DNA of 64,000 nucleotides from Brucellaceae bacterium (GTDB lineage Bacteria > Pseudomonadota > Alphaproteobacteria > Rhizobiales > Rhizobiaceae): positions 62,001-126,000 of the forward strand of contig JACKJW010000003.1 of assembly GCA_020637755.1 (NCBI GenBank), in the 5' to 3' direction. The notes beneath the pieces are model-generated. The model was not told the DNA's origin. It saw only the letters and a list, made by a program, of their open reading frames with translations, and did not search any database. Below, piece after piece: positions 60,371 through 64,000 of this stretch. Position 1 is the first letter of the stretch. Each line of letters opens with the position of its first letter. Position numbers and translations under genes: made by a program.

Positions 60371-63300
60371 ATGCCCTGTCATTTCAACGCCAAAGCTTTT
60401 GTTGCGTCCTTATTGTTCATAATATTTCTGTGTTTACCGGCTCACTCTGGTGAATTTCCAACCGGGCGCTGGGCTGGCGAAAACGATGGCAGATCAGCGG
60501 GCATCTGCAATCGGGCAAAGGCGTTCTACTCATGTCTCTCCTTCGAATGCGCCAGTAGGGGGCAATACCGGATTCGTTTTGAATTCAATGTCGGGAACTA
60601 TTCCCGACAGCCAATAGCCCGTATCGCCGTCGGTAAATTCAGGACGGATCTTCCATTTTTCATGACTGCGGACAGCACACTTGTTCACGACCTCGTTGAA
60701 GACGTCGCAAAAGAGGTGATGGAACAGGCTGTGAACGGCCGTCAGCTTGTCTTTGATCCGGGATACCGGCACGTTTTCTCACTAAAGGGCAGCGGCGCGG
60801 CGGTGTCGGCATTGCGCGCGAGCTGCGAAACCGGAGCGGCGCCAGCAGGCACAATTGCTCTGAATAAGGCGCCGGCCAATGACGAGGTGGGGCCGTCCTC
60901 GAAGCCCGGCGACACCCAATGGAACATTCATTTCAACACGGATTTTCCAGGTCACGACATTGTGTCCGGCCTGAAAGACAAGCGTTTCAGCGGTATCGAA
61001 GAAGACGAATGCGGGGCTGCCTGCATCGATGAGCCAAGCTGCCGCGGATATACCTATTTCCGGAAGACCTGTTTTCTTAAAGACCGGATGGAACGAGCCA
61101 AAGCATTTCCCGGCGCGAGGTCTGCCGTTCTGGAGAGGCGCCCGGCTGCCAAGCCAAAAGCAGGATTGCCTGGACCGGTGGCGACAGCATCCCCCGGAAT
61201 CCTGTCAAGGGACCAAACCGAGGAGCAATATATCAGAAACCTGCGTTCGGTAGCCACGAAGTTCGGCGGTTCCTGCGAGAACGAGCGAGCGAAATTTGAT
61301 GCACTCGCGAAAGATTTCCAGGTTGTCGTGCCCAAAACATCTGTACGCGCAGGCCAACCAGTGGAAATCAACTGGAGTGGCAACTCGCTGACCGAGGTGT
61401 TGCCGGTCTGGTTGATGGCGACGAGTGATACACCTGTTAGGTTCTCTGGCGTCGGCAGCTATGCGCTCGGGCCTGATGCTATCGGTCCATTCGGCATCGA
61501 GACGGACAGGAAAAAGACACGCGGCATTGTTGCGCTCTATGCTCCCGGAGCAGGAAACGTAGGCACCTTGAAACTGGTGCCTTTGACAGTTGACACCAGA
61601 TCAATCGACCTGGTCCTCGTAAGTTATCTGCGCGCCTGTCAGGAAACGGTTGAGCTGTCGCGCCAGACAGTTGCCATAACCGTGGAACCTGACCAGCCGG
61701 AACTTGTCGTGCGCGATGAATTCGATTTGGCGGCCTGGAAACACGAAATCCCTATTCCGGAATTTCGGAGAATTCTGCGCTTCAACGACGATCGTATTTT
61801 GCTGGTGGATGACCGCGATGAAAGCGAAATCCTGGAACGGGAAGGGCAAGGTATCTCGCTTTCACCAACTCAGCGATTTGTATCCCTGAAGAACCCGTCC
61901 ATTGTGATCGATGTTGTCGACGGGAAAACGGTTGCGGAATACACGCTTCCTTCAGATGACGTGGACGCGTTGCCACAATGGATGCGCAACGACAGTTTTG
62001 CATTTGTGGATACCGCTCCTTGGGGGCAGGTGGATTTGTCGTCTCTTTTTCACGACGGGGTGAAAATCATCGACCAGAACACAGGTCCGTCATGTTGTAC
62101 GGCGCAGGATGAAGCCGTTGCGAACGTGGATACCGAGAACAACTTGGTATTGATTTTCGGAAAACTTGGTCATCTGGTTGCGGCTCTGCAAAACGGGAAT
62201 GTAGAAGACAGCGAAAACGCCGGGAGCGGTTATGCGATAAAGGGCGGGATTACGACCGGACGGCTGCTAAGGGCAGTGCAGATGATGGCTCCTGCAACAG
62301 CCGTTTCGCTGGACAAGACATGGGGCACTGCCATCGGCCCCCGTGAAACGCCCCGGATCGGCGAAGCGTCAGCCCCGGGCGGAAAGCCGTTCTGGCCGGA
62401 ATTCATACGCGACGTGGAAACGAAAACCGCCGCAGCCCAGGACTTATCCGAAACAATCCTGGCTGGCCCCATTCGCGGTCTTGGAGCCGTAAAGGACACG
62501 TTCGCCGAAATTGACCCCGACGGGCTGAAGGCAGATCTTGCACGCGTCGGAATCTTGCTGGCCTCTTCCGTTCAAGCGGATAGTCTTTGGGAAACCAGCG
62601 AAAAAGGAATCGAAGGCGGATTTCTTGAGCTCTCGACGACCCATCCCTTCAAGTCCACCAGAGATGCAATTGACAAACTGGTTCTCCCACACCGTCTTTC
62701 CATGAAATGGAGCCTGCCTGCTGAGGACGATCTTGCATGGGATTGTGTCGACTACATCGCTTCTCCCGAAATGAAGGGCCGGACGATCCGCCGCTCCAGC
62801 CGGTTCGACGCCGTTCACCACTTCAAGCTGGATGATCGGGATATCCTGATCATCCGGGAGGTTTGCGATGCCGGTGCGACATTTGGGTCGTTGAGGCAGG
62901 AGACCTCGACGTCTTACCTGGATACTCGCCGCATCAAGCAAGGCAAGAAGAAGGCACTCATTTCCGAGCAGACGCTGTTCATGGGCAATTCCGGACGCGA
63001 TCCATATGCGCACCAAACGATGCGATGGAAGATTTATGGCGACCGGCTGCTTCTTGGTGTTTCCATGCGGGGCGGGCTGATCAAGCTTGTCGATCTGGAG
63101 ACGGGTAGAATCCAAAGCATGACCGATCTCAAGCGCCGGTCCCTCATGGCGGATGCCACGCTGACAGAGGATTTGCGCAACCTCGTGCAGGTCAATGGCG
63201 ATGGCAGTTTCTCGATTTACAGGTTGGAAGGTTCGCGTCTTCTGCTCGACGGCAGGGTCGTAGATCGGGAAGTGGCCGTGTGGACGGCGGACTATCGCTT

Positions 63301-64000
63301 CGACGCCACCGTTGAGGGCGGGACGAGTATTTTCCTGAGGTTTCCGGGCATCAATGGCGAGTACGCACTTGAGCAATTCGACAAGGTGCGCCGCGTTGCC
63401 GGGCTGTCCGGGATGGTCTTGGCTGACCAGCCGCTTCCGTCCGCTGAACCGATACACATACCACCCCGGCTTTCAGCTTCGATTTCGGAGGCAGATGGTA
63501 CACTGACCGTGAAATATGATCTTGCGGCGAAATCTCAAGATGTTGTCCTGGACGTATACCAGGACGCGGTGCTGACGCATTCCATTGAAGCCAGCAGTCT
63601 GAAAGGAGATATCGCGGTCCCCAGGCTTCCCGGAGCGCGTTGGATCAGCGTGATTGCGCTCGATAAGTCCGGGCATTCGAGCATTCCGATAATCGCGGAT
63701 CTCGGACCTGGAGCGCCGGTTGCTACGCTCAAATACCTCTCTGTTGGTGTCGACAAGTACGACGATCCTGAGATACCCGACCTAACTTACGCCGCATCGG
63801 ACGCAGCGCTTCTCAGTTCGAGCCTCGATTCCTTGCAATTGCAGGAATTCAAGATCGGAGAGAAGGGCATTCTGCTAGATGCTGCAGCGTCGCAAGAGGC
63901 GATACTGCGCGATGCGGAAAAGATGTTTGAAACGCTCAGCCCCGGCGACCACGCAATCTTTTTCTTTGCCGGTCATGGCGTGATTGACAGGGAGGGAACA
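60371..64000 (+). CDS. Giant exported caspase-family protein (PAN/Apple, long middle region, C-terminal caspase), truncated by the window edge
   Basis: The frame was read codon by codon from ATG 60371 to the last base: 1210 codons without a stop. Layout: signal peptide (about 1-26, FVASLLFIIFLCLPAHSG); a Cys-containing N-terminal domain (27-165); a PAN/Apple-like module (about 181-254, with CGAACIDEPSCRGY and CFLKD); then about 850 residues with repeated DDRILLVDD- and LVDLETGRI-like strands, suggestive of a beta-propeller or beta-sandwich set. Last comes a caspase-like domain from about 1120 (LKYLSVGVDKYDD, YAASDAALLSSSL) with catalytic His1202 in FFFAGHGV. The catalytic Cys must lie beyond the window. 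The weak RBS (GGGAAAT) leaves the start slightly open. Confidence 0.85.
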   Translation, partial: MPCHFNAKAFVASLLFIIFLCLPAHSGEFPTGRWAGENDGRSAGICNRAKAFYSCLSFECASRGQYRIRFEFNVGNYSRQPIARIAVGKFRTDLPFFMTADSTLVHDLVEDVAKEVMEQAVNGRQLVFDPGYRHVFSLKGSGAAVSALRASCETGAAPAGTIALNKAPANDEVGPSSKPGDTQWNIHFNTDFPGHDIVSGLKDKRFSGIEEDECGAACIDEPSCRGYTYFRKTCFLKDRMERAKAFPGARSAVLERRPAAKPKAGLPGPVATASPGILSRDQTEEQYIRNLRSVATKFGGSCENERAKFDALAKDFQVVVPKTSVRAGQPVEINWSGNSLTEVLPVWLMATSDTPVRFSGVGSYALGPDAIGPFGIETDRKKTRGIVALYAPGAGNVGTLKLVPLTVDTRSIDLVLVSYLRACQETVELSRQTVAITVEPDQPELVVRDEFDLAAWKHEIPIPEFRRILRFNDDRILLVDDRDESEILEREGQGISLSPTQRFVSLKNPSIVIDVVDGKTVAEYTLPSDDVDALPQWMRNDSFAFVDTAPWGQVDLSSLFHDGVKIIDQNTGPSCCTAQDEAVANVDTENNLVLIFGKLGHLVAALQNGNVEDSENAGSGYAIKGGITTGRLLRAVQMMAPATAVSLDKTWGTAIGPRETPRIGEASAPGGKPFWPEFIRDVETKTAAAQDLSETILAGPIRGLGAVKDTFAEIDPDGLKADLARVGILLASSVQADSLWETSEKGIEGGFLELSTTHPFKSTRDAIDKLVLPHRLSMKWSLPAEDDLAWDCVDYIASPEMKGRTIRRSSRFDAVHHFKLDDRDILIIREVCDAGATFGSLRQETSTSYLDTRRIKQGKKKALISEQTLFMGNSGRDPYAHQTMRWKIYGDRLLLGVSMRGGLIKLVDLETGRIQSMTDLKRRSLMADATLTEDLRNLVQVNGDGSFSIYRLEGSRLLLDGRVVDREVAVWTADYRFDATVEGGTSIFLRFPGINGEYALEQFDKVRRVAGLSGMVLADQPLPSAEPIHIPPRLSASISEADGTLTVKYDLAAKSQDVVLDVYQDAVLTHSIEASSLKGDIAVPRLPGARWISVIALDKSGHSSIPIIADLGPGAPVATLKYLSVGVDKYDDPEIPDLTYAASDAALLSSSLDSLQLQEFKIGEKGILLDAAASQEAILRDAEKMFETLSPGDHAIFFFAGHGVIDREGT

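Overview
The window looks like chromosomal DNA of a GC-rich alphaproteobacterium, most likely of the order Hyphomicrobiales (Rhizobiales). The evidence is the high G+C, a complete-looking aerobic cob pathway with CobE, CobF, CobG and CobW, CbtAB, a TRAP transporter locus and an abundance of caspase-fold proteins. No rRNA, tRNA or CRISPR array was seen. The species cannot be fixed from sequence reading alone.

Layout. (1) 0-6.9 kb: a small periplasmic cytochrome c, then two divergent transcription units. One carries an alpha/beta hydrolase and a thiolase; the other carries a hydratase/dehydrogenase fusion and a feruloyl-CoA-synthase-like ligase. Together they look like CoA activation plus beta-oxidation of an aromatic or other bulky acid. 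(2) 6.9-23.6 kb: an envelope cluster with four different caspase-family proteins. They are interleaved with peptidoglycan or envelope proteins: a GH3 hexosaminidase, two OmpA-domain proteins, a VanX-type dipeptidase, an N-acetylmuramoyl-alanine amidase and a SPOR-like domain. The same cluster holds a ClpP-like serine protease with an SH3 domain, a tetraheme cytochrome and a ferric-reductase-like flavocytochrome. (3) 23.7-25.1 kb: a degenerate UvrD-like P-loop protein. (4) 25.1-47.8 kb: a nearly complete aerobic cobalamin locus (cobF, cbtA, cbtB, cobA-B-M-E-L, cobK, cobJ-I-H-G-N-W, cobO, cobQ, cobC, cobD, a phosphatase, cobU, cobT, cobS). It has two B12 riboswitches and two paralogous DUF1636 proteins. 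CobS/CobT chelatase subunits, BluB and a CobR-type reductase are not in the window. (5) 47.8-49.8 kb: a hydrolase divergent from an unusual hydrolase-winged-helix fusion. (6) 49.8-56.5 kb: a catabolic and uptake locus with an HpaI-type aldolase, a DUF6282 hydrolase, an IclR regulator, a cupin-like protein and a TRAP transporter, with a candidate operator on the promoter. (7) 56.5-64 kb: an accessory region with degenerate repeats, an AT-rich foreign gene for a second ClpP-like protease, an intact IS3-family element, and a very large caspase-family gene that runs off the right edge.

The most promising undescribed biology is the recurrent pairing of exported caspase-fold proteins with ClpP-like serine proteases. 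It occurs twice: in a cell-wall and redox cluster at 7-23.6 kb, and in a mobile-looking context at 57-64 kb. The second caspase gene is easy to miss because its stop codon lies beyond the window: the frame is open from 60371 to 64000.
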